DNA of 64,000 nt, taken from Psychroserpens burtonensis DSM 12212 (GTDB lineage Bacteria; Bacteroidota; Bacteroidia; Flavobacteriales; Flavobacteriaceae). Both the position numbers and the translations under genes were made by a program. Location of the stretch: contig NZ_AUDE01000026.1 of NCBI RefSeq assembly GCF_000425305.1, positions 1 to 64,000 of the forward strand. The letters are read 5' to 3'. Positions 1-8,594 of the stretch are shown one piece after another (position 1 is the first letter of the stretch; every line of letters starts with the position of its first letter). The notes under the pieces were generated by a model that had not been told where the DNA came from, made no database searches, and saw nothing but the letters and a program-made list of their open reading frames with translations.

Positions 1-2
1 GT

Positions 3-239
3 AATTTGAGAAAAGCGATGCATTTACCCTCATTATCTGCAGTAAAATATAATGAAAACCATAAAGAATTATATTTAAGATTAGTTTCTAAAAGTGGTAT
101 AAAAATGAAAGGACTGATTGCTGTTCAAAGAAAACTATTAGAATTAATTTACGTTGTTTACAAAAATAAACAAGGGTTTATTCAAAATTATGAGCAACAA
201 AAAAGAGCAACTCTATTAGAAATAGAAACTGCCCTTTAG
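3..239 (+). mobile_element. IS110-family transposase, C-terminal fragment (cut by window edge)
   Basis: The reading frame is open from the window edge to a stop at 239. The translation has the C-terminal pattern of IS116/IS110/IS902 transposases: LRKAMHLPSLSAVKYN followed by a basic helix and MKGLIAVQRKLLELIY. This domain follows the catalytic DEDD N-terminal domain, which must lie to the left of the window. The gene cannot be judged intact from here. A degraded IS3 remnant lies directly downstream in the opposite orientation, so this is an insertion hot spot. Confidence 0.75.
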
Positions 240-340
240 AAACTAGCTTAAAGCCGTTTTGAAAAACAAAAATAGAAAAAAATATAGGATTTTTGTTGTT
301 TGCTAACACAGAATCTAACCATACACATCACGTTGTAAAC

Positions 341-1291
341 ACACCTATCAGTCCTAGATATTATCTTACATTTTTTGCAATAAATTGGCTTCTGTTATCA
401 CTTCTAATCACAACATTATTAGGGTATAAATAATTCAGACAGCAATGTTATCACTTGAGCTTATTTAATTGAAAAAGCAAAAAGGTTTATTAATATTCTT
501 CGCGTGTGAACATCTATTAAAGATAGAAGATAAGCGTTTTTTTACCAGCACTAGGAATCCAAACTATCTTTATGTCCATTTCTAGACAATCAAAAGGTTT
601 TACGGTCATTACTTTTCTGAATTTAACAAACTTGCGTCCAGAACCGCTACTGTCAATGCGGTCTTCTAACTTCAATAGGTTCGCTTCTTTCATTATTCTA
701 TATAGTTTCTTGTGGTTGATTGTATAACCGTCCCGAGTCAAATAAGCAGTCATTAATCTGTAGCCACAATCTATAAAAGGATGACTTAATACGGTCTTTA
801 CAGATTCAATAACAACATATTAGGTTACTAATCCATTCTTACTATGATAGGTAAATTTATCTGGCTTGTTTCCTTTTTTTACCTAAGCTTGGCTTGCGAT
901 AATAACTGCTGTAAACCATTACTACCATATCGATTATCTTAGTTTTACTGATTTTATATTTGTTAAAAATAGTATCCACTAAATCTTTCTTGGATCTGAT
1001 GTCCCAAACTTTTTTTTTAAAAAGTTCTCACTGGACTTCCAACTCAATCTCCTTGTTACTTAAAAGCTTACGAAGTATTCTGTTCTCCTCTTCTGCTTGC
1101 TTTAACTCTTTGCTACGAGTGTCACAGGCCACTTTTAAGTCTGACTCGCCTTGGGTATCATATTTCTTCTTCCAACTATAAAAAGTTCCCATACTAACCT
1201 TGTCTTTGCGACAAGCTTCAACGATTCCTAGTTCTTCAGATGAGGATAGAATTTATAGCTTTTCTTCTAAACTCCATTTCTTATATTTCAT
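341..1291 (-). pseudogene. IS3-family transposase (OrfA plus OrfB), degenerate
   Basis: Reading the minus strand from an ATG at 1291, the OrfA start MKYKKWSLEEKL is followed at once by an in-frame TAA. The frame then continues with ACRKDKVSMGTFYSWKKKY and an OrfA-like coiled coil, then a TGA near 1074. OrfB homology follows in shifting frames: RLMTAYLTRDGYTINHKKLY and GSGRKFVKFRKV around 620-770, CLEMDIKIVWIPSAGK (first catalytic Asp region), then after another shift SLIDVHTRRIL, and VVIRSDNRSQFIAKNVR (second Asp region) down to about 341. There are several stops and at least two frameshifts at A-runs, and the final Glu region is missing. The element cannot encode an active transposase. Confidence 0.85.
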
Positions 1292-1347
1292 ATTTAAACG
1301 GTGTTAATTGAAATTTAAAATATCACTCCGAGCTTATTGGAGGCTAA

Positions 1348-1698
1348 ACTAAGACGCTGCAATCAAAAGGCATAGATATTATTTCAAACGAAAAACGAAG
1401 AAGTGACATCATCGACCTATATGAATACGATGTGCTTAGTATTGATTATGACAAATCAGAATGGGATTTATTGCAAGCTGTTGTAAATCCTTTTTTATCT
1501 AAACATATAAGAGGATTCAAAGAAAATTCAAAGCGATATGCTAAGCCAAATAACTTTGAAAGTTTGAAGGAAAACGATGAGTATATGAACATTTTAGAAA
1601 TAATCATTGCGAACCGAGAATTTGATTTAATTAGTTATAAAGATGTCATGAATTCTATAGGAATTAGTTCCATTCACAAAACCTTTGAAAGAAAATAG
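1348..1698 (+). pseudogene. Unknown gene, 5'-truncated fragment
   Basis: An open frame runs from just after a stop at 1345 to TAG at 1698. It has no good start codon (only an internal GTG at 1432). The encoded sequence starts KTLQSKGIDIISNEKRRSDI and continues as a soluble, charged protein of about 116 residues. I do not recognise the family. It begins right beside the IS3 remnant, which suggests the 5' end was lost when the element inserted or when the flanking DNA was deleted. A shorter functional protein from the GTG is possible but unlikely. Confidence 0.4.
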
Positions 1699-1823
1699 TA
1701 TTAAACAACTATTTGTACTCGTGTAATAATTAAGGTTTACTGTTAGCTGCTGAGATGACATCGGTCAGGTTTTCCTGTTTTTTTAATACATTTATTTGTA
1801 GCATAATTAGTTAGTATTATATT

Positions 1824-2276
1824 ATGGCCTATTACGACATCCTAATTAGCATCTTTATATCTTCTTGGAGTCCTTTAAGTTCTTCCGAAGAAAACCTCCA
1901 TTTGGATGTAGTACACAAATTAAAAGTAATAGGCAGTTTAAATACCGCTGGGCATATACGGGGTTTTAAAACTTACGATCAAAGTTCCTCCTCGATTAAA
2001 ACTAGAATTATAAAAAATTATAAGAATGAAATTTTAAAAGATGTTATCCTCTACTCTAATATTCAGTTATATTTTAAAGAACCTAAAAATGTTAGTACTT
2101 GCTTTTCTAGACAAGACGGAAATTTCAATACCATAATTGCCATGGGAAATCACACATTTAAAAAAATAGAATCGAAAGTAAGAGAAAACATATACGATTA
2201 CAAAATGGATGATTTAAAAAAAGCAACTATCGATAGTGGTATTATTAAATTTGAAATTTTTACTAGAAACCAATGA
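1824..2276 (+). CDS. Hypothetical protein, 150 aa
   Basis: The frame opens with ATG at 1824, overlaps the longest possible cls frame and ends 10 bases before the preferred cls start. The first 15 residues are hydrophobic (MAYYDILISIFISSW); the remainder is polar and basic with a central block SSIKTRIIKNYKNEILKD. No family is recognised. The frame sits between IS debris and a well-preserved gene, and the N-terminal 35 residues have an unusual composition, so the gene may itself be truncated or have a fused start. Coding status is moderately supported by its length only. Confidence 0.4.
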   Translation: MAYYDILISIFISSWSPLSSSEENLHLDVVHKLKVIGSLNTAGHIRGFKTYDQSSSSIKTRIIKNYKNEILKDVILYSNIQLYFKEPKNVSTCFSRQDGNFNTIIAMGNHTFKKIESKVRENIYDYKMDDLKKATIDSGIIKFEIFTRNQ

Positions 2277-2286
2277 TAGTTTAACG

Positions 2287-3717
2287 ATGACAGTAGCTCT
2301 AATTTTATATTTTCTTTTAGCAATTGCTTTAATGGGTAGACTGCTACTTTATGGCATAAGACCCACAAAAACGTTGGCTTGGTTATTAGCTATTTTTACA
2401 ATTCCTGTGGGCGGAATGCTTTTTTACTTTATCCTTGGGCGAAACAAAAGAAAGAATAAATTCTATACTCTAAAAAAAACCAAAGAGATTTCTCAATACT
2501 TAGATAAAGTCGAAGATTACTATATAACAGTAAACGAAAACGATAATATTCCTGTAGTAATTAAGAATCATATTAAACTAGCTAAACTTATAACCAAAGG
2601 CTCGAAGTTTTTACCAAGCACAAACAACGAATTAATCCCATTAAAAAATGGTCCTGCAACTTTTGAAGCTATTTTTAGTGCTATGGAAGACGCTAAAAAA
2701 TTCATACATATACAATATTATATTTTTGAAGATGGCGATTTAGCCGAAAAATTTAAGTCCATATTAATTGGTAAGATAAAAGAAGGTGTGACAATATGTT
2801 TCCTTTATGATGGACTCGGGAGCAGAACCTTAAGCAATAAATATATAAACAGTCTTAAAGCAGCAGGAATAAGAGTATATAGTTTTTTACCGATGCGTTT
2901 TGGCAGACTACTCTCTTCTATCAATTATAGAAACCACAGAAAAATTATTATTGTTGACGGTGTTGTGGGTTTTACCGGTGGAATTAATGTGTCTGACAAA
3001 TACATAAAAGGTGATCCTATTATTGGAAAGTGGTATGATATGCACTTACAATTAAAAGGTACTATCGTTAGTAGTTTGCAAGCTGTTTTTGCTATGGATT
3101 GGAGTTTTGCTAGCAACACAAACGATTTGTTAGACACCAAATTTTTTTTTAACAATTCAGCTCCAGGAAAATCTACTGCACAATTAGTAGCCAGTGGTCC
3201 AGACTCTGATTTCTCCTCTATACAGCAGCTCTATTTTTCGGTAATTAATAGTGCAAAAAAGTATGTTTATATAACAAACCCGTATGTAATCCCTGGAGAA
3301 GCCGTATTGGTAGCTTTACAAGTAGCAGCAATGAGTGGTATAGATGTTAGATTGTTACTCTCAGCTAATTCAGACAGCTTTCTAGTTAAATGGAATGTGC
3401 GTTCTTATTTTGAAAATTTACTAGAATCAGGAGTTAAAATTTACTTATATCCAGATGGATTTTTACATAGTAAAGTTATTATTTCAGATGATACTCTAAC
3501 CTCCATTGGCACAGCTAATCTAGATATTAGAAGTTTTGAACAAAACTATGAAGTAAATGTGCTTATTTACGACCGAGAGATAACCACAGAACTGAAGCTA
3601 GATTTTTTAAAAGATTGCAATAAAAGTAGACAAATGGACTATCAACAACATCTCAAAAGGTCCAAAACAGATCGTTTAAAAGAAGGCCTAGCCAAGATAT
3701 TTAGTCCCGTATTATAA
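2287..3717 (+). CDS. cls: Cardiolipin synthase (phospholipase D superfamily)
   Basis: This membrane enzyme joins two phosphatidylglycerol molecules to make cardiolipin. The ATG at 2287 was chosen over an upstream in-frame start (2236) because it begins directly with the usual two N-terminal membrane segments (about residues 1-20 and 27-50, ending GGMLFYFILGR). The resulting 476 residues match the usual family length. Two HKD motifs are visible: H217-x-K219 in NHRKIIIVDG, and H394-x-K in HSKVIISDD followed by GTANLDIRSF. Both catalytic halves look intact. The patatin-like phospholipase downstream makes a small lipid-remodelling group on the same strand. Confidence 0.93.
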   Translation: MTVALILYFLLAIALMGRLLLYGIRPTKTLAWLLAIFTIPVGGMLFYFILGRNKRKNKFYTLKKTKEISQYLDKVEDYYITVNENDNIPVVIKNHIKLAKLITKGSKFLPSTNNELIPLKNGPATFEAIFSAMEDAKKFIHIQYYIFEDGDLAEKFKSILIGKIKEGVTICFLYDGLGSRTLSNKYINSLKAAGIRVYSFLPMRFGRLLSSINYRNHRKIIIVDGVVGFTGGINVSDKYIKGDPIIGKWYDMHLQLKGTIVSSLQAVFAMDWSFASNTNDLLDTKFFFNNSAPGKSTAQLVASGPDSDFSSIQQLYFSVINSAKKYVYITNPYVIPGEAVLVALQVAAMSGIDVRLLLSANSDSFLVKWNVRSYFENLLESGVKIYLYPDGFLHSKVIISDDTLTSIGTANLDIRSFEQNYEVNVLIYDREITTELKLDFLKDCNKSRQMDYQQHLKRSKTDRLKEGLAKIFSPVL

Positions 3718-3787
3718 TCAATTGATAATAACCACTAATTATTTACAATCAACGTATTACATTTACAATAACTAATACAACTTACAA

Positions 3788-4552
3788 ATGAATACAGGTT
3801 TAGTTCTCTCTGGAGGAGGCGCAAGAGGCGCTGCCCATATAGGCGCCATAAAAGCTTTAGAAGAGTTTGGCATTTCTCCCACACATATCGCTGGCACAAG
3901 TGCTGGAGCTATCATTGGAGCTTTATACGCAGCAGGTATAAGCTGGTCTGAAATGTTGAATTTTTTCAAAACCATATCTATATTTCAAACCGCTAGATAT
4001 GCACTTAACAAACCTGGGTTTATAAATTCAGCAAAATTCTATGATGATCTCAAAATATATCTTCCAAATGATAATTTTAATGCTTTAAAAAAACAACTAT
4101 TTGTTACTGCCGCCAATATAATTGATGGTTCACTAAAAATTTTTAGCAAGGGTCAACTCATAAAACCCATTATAGCCTCTGCTTCTTTTCCAGGTGTTTT
4201 TACCCCAACTGAGATTAATGGAAAATATTACATTGATGGTGGTACTCTAAACAATTTTCCCGTTGAACCATTAAAAAAGGACTGTGATAAAATCATAGGC
4301 ATATACGTTAATCCTTTAAAAAAAATTAGCATTGAAGATTTAAAGCATTCTTATACTGTAGTAGAAAGAGCATATAAAATTAAGGTGGCTTCAGAGTCTA
4401 TGTTAAAATTCCCCGATTGTGATTTGGTTATTTATCCTGAGGAATTAATTAATTATGGCACTTTTGATATGAACAGTATAGAAGCTATTTTTAATTTAGG
4501 CTATACAACCACAAAAAAAGTTCTAGAAGAAAAAGGAAGTCTGTTCTGCTAG
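3788..4552 (+). CDS. Patatin-like phospholipase family protein (RssA type)
   Basis: This is a predicted serine lipid acyl hydrolase with a Ser-Asp dyad. The oxyanion loop SGGGARG lies at residues 8-14, the nucleophile elbow GTSAG has Ser38, and the catalytic Asp is D150 in IDGGTLNNFP. At 254 residues it is a compact single-domain member without a signal peptide, so it is probably cytoplasmic or peripheral. It lies 70 bases after cls and probably shares its promoter. The physiological substrate cannot be deduced from the sequence. Confidence 0.9.
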   Translation: MNTGLVLSGGGARGAAHIGAIKALEEFGISPTHIAGTSAGAIIGALYAAGISWSEMLNFFKTISIFQTARYALNKPGFINSAKFYDDLKIYLPNDNFNALKKQLFVTAANIIDGSLKIFSKGQLIKPIIASASFPGVFTPTEINGKYYIDGGTLNNFPVEPLKKDCDKIIGIYVNPLKKISIEDLKHSYTVVERAYKIKVASESMLKFPDCDLVIYPEELINYGTFDMNSIEAIFNLGYTTTKKVLEEKGSLFC

Positions 4553-4658
4553 CAGTCATTTTATTTTTAAACTTAACTTTTCAATTTTGGTAGGATATTA
4601 AAAGAATGATATTGGTCATTTCTATGATAAAAGTATTGTTCTATTTTCACAAAAAAGC

Positions 4659-5705
4659 ATGAAAACCAACCATTTAAAAACACCATTTAATCTAGAATCT
4701 TGGGTAACTTACAGTATACTAATCCTAGGTTGTGTTTTGTTGGGCCTTGCCTTACAATGGGTTTTGTTTTCACTTCTCAAACTTTCTAACAAAAGAAAAC
4801 CAAGCATTTTAAAAGCGCAACTGCCAAAACACCTAAAAACTCCATCTAAATTTCTTTTACCTCTTTTATTAATTTACAGTTCCCTTTCTTTTCTTGATTT
4901 ATACACCTTTTGGCACAAAATAGTTGAAAGCTTTATTATCGTTAATTTCTCTTGGCTAGTAATTGCATCCTTAAATGTGGTAGAAGAAGTCGTAAAACAA
5001 AAATTTGATGTTAGTAGCATTCATAAGGTAAAAGACAGAAAAGTATTGACCCAATTGCGATTTATAAAGAGTATATCTATTGTAATCATAATCACACTTG
5101 CCATAGCTGCAATTTTATGGAATATCCCTACAGTAAGAAAGCTGGGCACGACCATACTCACTTCTGCTGGAGTTATAGGTATCATTGCAGGTGTTGCAGC
5201 CCAAAAATCAATTGCCAATCTTATTACTGGTTTTCAAATAGCTTTTACCCAACCAATTAAAATTGATGATGATATTGTTATTGAAGGAGAGTTTGGTACA
5301 GTAGAAGATATAACGCTCACTTACGTAGTTATAAAAACTTGGGATTGGAGACGACTGGTTTTGCCTCTTAATTATTTTAGTGATAACTCTTTTGTAAATT
5401 GGACCTTCAGCTCTACAGAATTAATTGGCAGCATATATCTCTATATGGATTACACTGTTCCAATCGAAACTCTAAGAACAAAACTACTATCCATTCTTAA
5501 TGATAATCCACTGTGGGATAAAAAAATAGGTGAGCTTTTAGTTACCAATACAAATGAACGAGTTATAGAATTACGTGCCACATTTAGTGCAAAAAACGCT
5601 TCGGATACCTGGAATATGCGTTGTGAGGTAAGGGAGCAACTTATTGAGTTTATCCAAAAAGAATATCCAAATTCGTTACCAAAATTACGACAAGAACAAG
5701 TATGA
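4659..5705 (+). CDS. Mechanosensitive ion channel, MscS family
   Basis: MscS channels open under membrane tension to release solutes during osmotic downshock. The 348 residues show about four membrane segments (near residues 17-38, 62-80, 88-108 and 130-150). The pore helix follows (TSAGVIGIIAGVAAQKSIANLITG), and then the beta domain with IKIDDDIVIEGEFGTVEDI and the strand VLPLNYFSDNSFVNWT. A weak FNR-like half-matching palindrome (TGATATTGGTCA, 4607-4618) lies upstream. The stop is followed within 5 bases by the start of a broken two-component gene remnant. Confidence 0.9.
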   Translation: MKTNHLKTPFNLESWVTYSILILGCVLLGLALQWVLFSLLKLSNKRKPSILKAQLPKHLKTPSKFLLPLLLIYSSLSFLDLYTFWHKIVESFIIVNFSWLVIASLNVVEEVVKQKFDVSSIHKVKDRKVLTQLRFIKSISIVIIITLAIAAILWNIPTVRKLGTTILTSAGVIGIIAGVAAQKSIANLITGFQIAFTQPIKIDDDIVIEGEFGTVEDITLTYVVIKTWDWRRLVLPLNYFSDNSFVNWTFSSTELIGSIYLYMDYTVPIETLRTKLLSILNDNPLWDKKIGELLVTNTNERVIELRATFSAKNASDTWNMRCEVREQLIEFIQKEYPNSLPKLRQEQV

Positions 5706-5709
5706 AATT

Positions 5710-6247
5710 GTGAAAAAAGCAGACTTTTTTAAAAGCATTTTCCAAGCTTCAGCGGAAAGGATTTTAGTAGTTGATGATGCCCGAATTAGATGGATATGGC
5801 GTATTTGAAAGCCTAAGCAGGAATCCAAAAACAACTAGTGTTCCTTTTATTTATCTAACTTCAAAATCAGACAAATCAGAAATAAGAAATAAGAAAAGGA
5901 ATGAATATTGGTGCAAATGATTACACAACCATACCTATTGAAGAGAACGAGTTGTTGAAGGTTATAAAATGTCGACTAAAAAAAAGGAATTATCGAAAAA
6001 TACTCAAGGTGTAAGTGCCTTTTTTAACGAAGCATCTAACTATTTAAACCTCGAAGATCTATCAAAAGATTACAATCTTAAAAAATACAAAATCAAGGAA
6101 TATTTTTTTGCTGAAGGCGCTGTAGCGAATCAATTATTTTTTATTCAGAGTGGTAATGTAAAGACGTTTAGAAGTGCAGAAGAAGGAAAAAATTTTGCTA
6201 TCGGTTTGTATGATGCAGGTCATTCTCGTATATTTTTTATTAACTGA
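5710..6247 (+). pseudogene. Fused remnant: PAS histidine kinase N-terminus joined to receiver-Crp response regulator
   Basis: From a GTG at 5710 the frame reads KKADFFKSIFQASAERILVVDD, which is the start of a PAS domain of a sensor kinase. At the bases GATGATGCCC this joins, one frame off, to MPELDGYGVFESLSRNPKT, the middle of a CheY-like receiver just after its phospho-acceptor Asp. Two further frame changes follow (KSEIRKGMNIGANDY is in another frame). The frame from 5969 then encodes a cNMP-binding-like region (ASNYLNLEDLSKDYNLKKY, NQLFFIQSGNVKTF) and stops at 6247 without the DNA-binding helix-turn-helix. The kinase core and half the receiver are gone. It cannot work as a two-component system. 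Confidence 0.75.
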
Positions 6248-6256
6248 TCTATATCA
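6245..6256. promoter_or_regulatory. FNR/Crp-like palindrome upstream of sigma-like gene
   Basis: TGATCTATATCA is a perfect 12-bp match to TGATnnnnATCA, the core of FNR-type operators. Its centre is about 63 bases upstream of the start at 6314. The same core recurs with A/T flanks at 10421, 16060 and 35090, each upstream of a gene start. Binding is inferred, not shown. Confidence 0.45.
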
Positions 6257-6313
6257 TATTATCTAAAATAAAAAGTTAGCACCTTTACAACTAACCCTTT
6301 AAGCAAACTGATT

Positions 6314-7084
6314 ATGCAAACTAATATTTCTTATTACCAAAATAAAAAGGAGTTTCGTGTTTTCGTAACTAAAACATTCTCTGATCTTATTAAACTAAAA
6401 AAAGAAGGCAATCAGGCCTCATTTAATGCCTTAGTATTAAAAATAATACCCCAAATAAGACAGTATATCAATAGACAATTGAATACCGCTATAAAAAAAG
6501 GGAATTTCTCCAAGAACAAGTATAAGGCTGATGATTTTATCGATCAATTATTTATTGAAATCTACGACCATATTGAAGATGTTAAAAATGAAAAACATTT
6601 TTATCTCTGGTTATTCAAAAAAACCAATGAATTGTTAGAAGATGTCATTATAGAAGAAGAATTTGATGACTTATTCTTTAAGAATATAGATGATTATAAA
6701 AAGCCTATATGGGATGAAATGCAGGAAAAATACAGCACAGATGGTGGTGGAGATTTACTGATGATTGAAGAATTAGACGATATGTCTTACAATCATAATG
6801 ACTACACCTTAAACCATGTATTTATAGAAGATAACGAAAAGGCCTTGATTGAAAAAATTGATAAAGATTTAAGTACTAAGGAAATTCAACATCATATAAC
6901 GATGGTAGTACATAATTTACCTTTAGCAATGCGTAATGTTTTTGAGTTGTTTACAAATGAAAAGCTCGAACTAGAAGAAATTGCTCAAATGAGAAATAAT
7001 ACACTCGAAGAAGTTGAACAACTTTTAAAAGAGGCTAAGAAAGCCTTACAAGTCAGTTTTTTTAATAGATATCCAGTTAATTAA
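6314..7084 (+). CDS. Sigma-70-like (ECF-type) RNA polymerase sigma factor family protein
   Basis: The 256-residue protein has a region 2-like helical block (DDFIDQLFIEIYDHIEDV then KHFYLWLFKKTNELL, residues ~75-115) and a C-terminal region 4-like block (LPLAMRNVFELFTNEKLELEEIAQM, then LEEVEQLLKEAKKAL, residues ~205-250). They are separated by an unusually long acidic linker rich in Asp and Glu. Divergent members like this are known in Flavobacteriia next to stress chaperones. The acidic linker and basic start make it atypical, and whether it binds core polymerase is unknown. A J-domain gene follows 15 bases downstream. Confidence 0.65.
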   Translation: MQTNISYYQNKKEFRVFVTKTFSDLIKLKKEGNQASFNALVLKIIPQIRQYINRQLNTAIKKGNFSKNKYKADDFIDQLFIEIYDHIEDVKNEKHFYLWLFKKTNELLEDVIIEEEFDDLFFKNIDDYKKPIWDEMQEKYSTDGGGDLLMIEELDDMSYNHNDYTLNHVFIEDNEKALIEKIDKDLSTKEIQHHITMVVHNLPLAMRNVFELFTNEKLELEEIAQMRNNTLEEVEQLLKEAKKALQVSFFNRYPVN

Positions 7085-7099
7085 TCACCATGGATGTAA

Positions 7100-7480
7100 T
7101 TGAACTACAAGGATTATTATAAAATAGTAGATATTAATAACAATGCCTCGGCAAAAGAGATTATAAAAGCGTATCGAAAACTTTTGGCTAAATGCCATCC
7201 AAATAAAAATCCAGATGATAAAACTGCGGAAGAAAAGTTTAAAGCAATAAAAGAAGCTGGTGAAGTACTAAGTCATAAAGAAAAAAGGGAAAAGTATGAT
7301 TCATTGAGATCCCATTGGGAAGCTTACCAGAACACAGGAGATGATTGGCTAGATTACCCGAATCGTGCCAACGAAAGTCAAAGAAGTAGGCGTTATTCCC
7401 AAGATGACGATTCATACTTTTTAGGCAAGGTGCTCCAAATGGCGATTTTTTTTTTTAAAGTAAGGCTATTTCTTAAGTAG
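7100..7480 (+). pseudogene. DnaJ/CbpA-like J-domain protein, truncated and with HPN in place of HPD
   Basis: A TTG at 7100 starts NYKDYYKIVDI, a typical J-domain beginning, with an in-frame TAA immediately upstream. The J domain spans residues 3-68. The invariant HPD tripeptide reads HPN (H33 P34 N35), followed by the normal KNPDDKTAEEKF. In DnaJ the Asp35-to-Asn change is the classical mutation that abolishes DnaK stimulation. The protein ends at 126 residues after a T-rich stretch, whereas CbpA-like relatives are near 300 residues with C-terminal client-binding domains. No ATG start, loss of HPD and truncation together point to a decaying gene. Confidence 0.7.
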
Positions 7481-7510
7481 TTATATCAACTAAAATTTAA
7501 AACACGAACT

Positions 7511-7870
7511 ATGCAATTATTAAGATACACAAAACCGTATGATGCATCTAATGGCATTCATGATTTTATGGGCTTTTACTACTCTATAAACATGAAGTAT
7601 TTGGCAAGTGATTTATTAGACAAAGGCTTATCACCTGAACAAATTAGAGATGCAGTCTCAGTTGCCATTAAAATAGCTCATTCTTCAGGTATTGAAGTTC
7701 ACAAACATTTTTTGCCAGTTTTCAGCGGTATAGAACAAGGAATCATTCAGGATTGTAAGCTCTCACACTTGGGATATGGATTGGTGTTGATGAATGCAAA
7801 TGTAAACCTATCTATTGTAGGAGAGTTTCAAGTGGATGTTTTAAAAGGGTATTTAAATATTAGTTTATAA
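7511..7870 (+). CDS. Conserved hypothetical protein, 119 aa
   Basis: The ATG at 7511 starts a compact soluble protein without a signal peptide or membrane segment. Residues 18-28 read HDFMGFYYSIN. A helical region follows with LLDKGLSPEQIRDAVSVAIK, and the protein ends VGEFQVDVLKGYLN. I do not recognise a named domain, although from memory similar short proteins occur near ackA and usp genes in Flavobacteriia. It is well formed compared with the damaged J-domain gene 30 bases upstream and could be the surviving end of the sigma/J-domain operon. Confidence 0.6.
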   Translation: MQLLRYTKPYDASNGIHDFMGFYYSINMKYLASDLLDKGLSPEQIRDAVSVAIKIAHSSGIEVHKHFLPVFSGIEQGIIQDCKLSHLGYGLVLMNANVNLSIVGEFQVDVLKGYLNISL

Positions 7871-8483
7871 GTTAAAAAATCTGTGAATATTTAGGAAGTC
7901 ATTTAATCTTTCTAAATACTTTTACTTACTTTTTAGAATTGATTCAGGCACCAAATACTACTAAAACAGATAACGCTGCTATAAAAATAATTTGTTCCTA
8001 TTCCCTTGTAAACGATCACTATAACATCAATATCCTACCTAATTTAGGTACTAAAATAGAACGTGCTATTATGAGCTTTGGAGAATTAATCTTATCTCTT
8101 ATATGATAATTTGTACTTTTAATTAAACATATATTTATAGTCCTAAGATATTGTAGTTTTACAAGCACTAAAAATGAACCACATAAGTATATATTATTTA
8201 TTAAAAAAAATTAACAGAGCATTAAAATTAAATACGCTAAAACTGAGAACCTAAATAATAAAGATGTGAGTTTTCTATTAATTAGTATCATTTAACTTTG
8301 GTTGGTTTTATAGCTTTTCCTTTCTGTAAATTCAAAACTTGTGGATAGAACTCCTCCCCTAATTACTTCTCTAATTACTTCTCTAATTAAGGAAAGAATA
8401 TTGCTTTTGTTTCCGCCTTAAAAGGAATTACTATACTATTTATCATTTTCTATCTTTTTAAATAGTCATACTAATGCGCATTT
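7871..8483. other. Long gene-free stretch with possible coding remnant
   Basis: No convincing gene is present. A frame from about 7877 to 8106 is open for roughly 75 codons (it includes ELIQAPNTTKTDNAAIKIIC and ends in TGA) but has no start codon near its beginning and no recognised family. The tail from 8340 contains the tandem phrase taattacttctc. The whole stretch looks like eroded coding DNA, fitting the other pseudogenes nearby. Confidence 0.35.
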
Positions 8484-8569
8484 GCGTGAAGGATTGTAGT
8501 GAAAATCCCGCAGCTCGACGCAGGAGATGCGAGGAATTGCAGCGAAAAGCCTGACCCCTTTGGTCACGC
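8484..8569 (+). repeat. Structured intergenic repeat, copy 1
   Basis: An 86-base GC-richer element is bounded by GCGTGA (8484-8489) and TCACGC (8564-8569), which can pair as a terminal stem. Inside, GGATTGTAGTGAAAATCCCG (8491) and GGAATTGCAGCGAAAAGCCT (8533) are an imperfect internal duplication. A second copy on the opposite strand at 20107-20182 keeps the same ends with a compensating change (GCGTTA/TAACGC). Both carry GACC before the closing arm and are followed by CCAA. It lies just past the 3' end of the MgtC-like gene. Confidence 0.65.
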
Positions 8570-8594
8570 CCAAATTTTGCGTAAAAAAAATTAA

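Noticed and set aside
960-1181. 73-codon plus-strand frame
   Set aside because: It is the reverse-strand shadow of the degraded IS3 OrfA, whose homology is clear on the minus strand.
2236-2286. Longer N-terminus for cardiolipin synthase
   Set aside because: The extra 17 residues overlap the previous frame and do not resemble the family start; the ATG at 2287 begins right at the first membrane helix.
4607-4618. TGATATTGGTCA upstream of mscS as a further FNR-like site
   Set aside because: One half deviates (GTCA rather than ATCA) and the distance to the start differs from the better sites; too weak to list as a feature.
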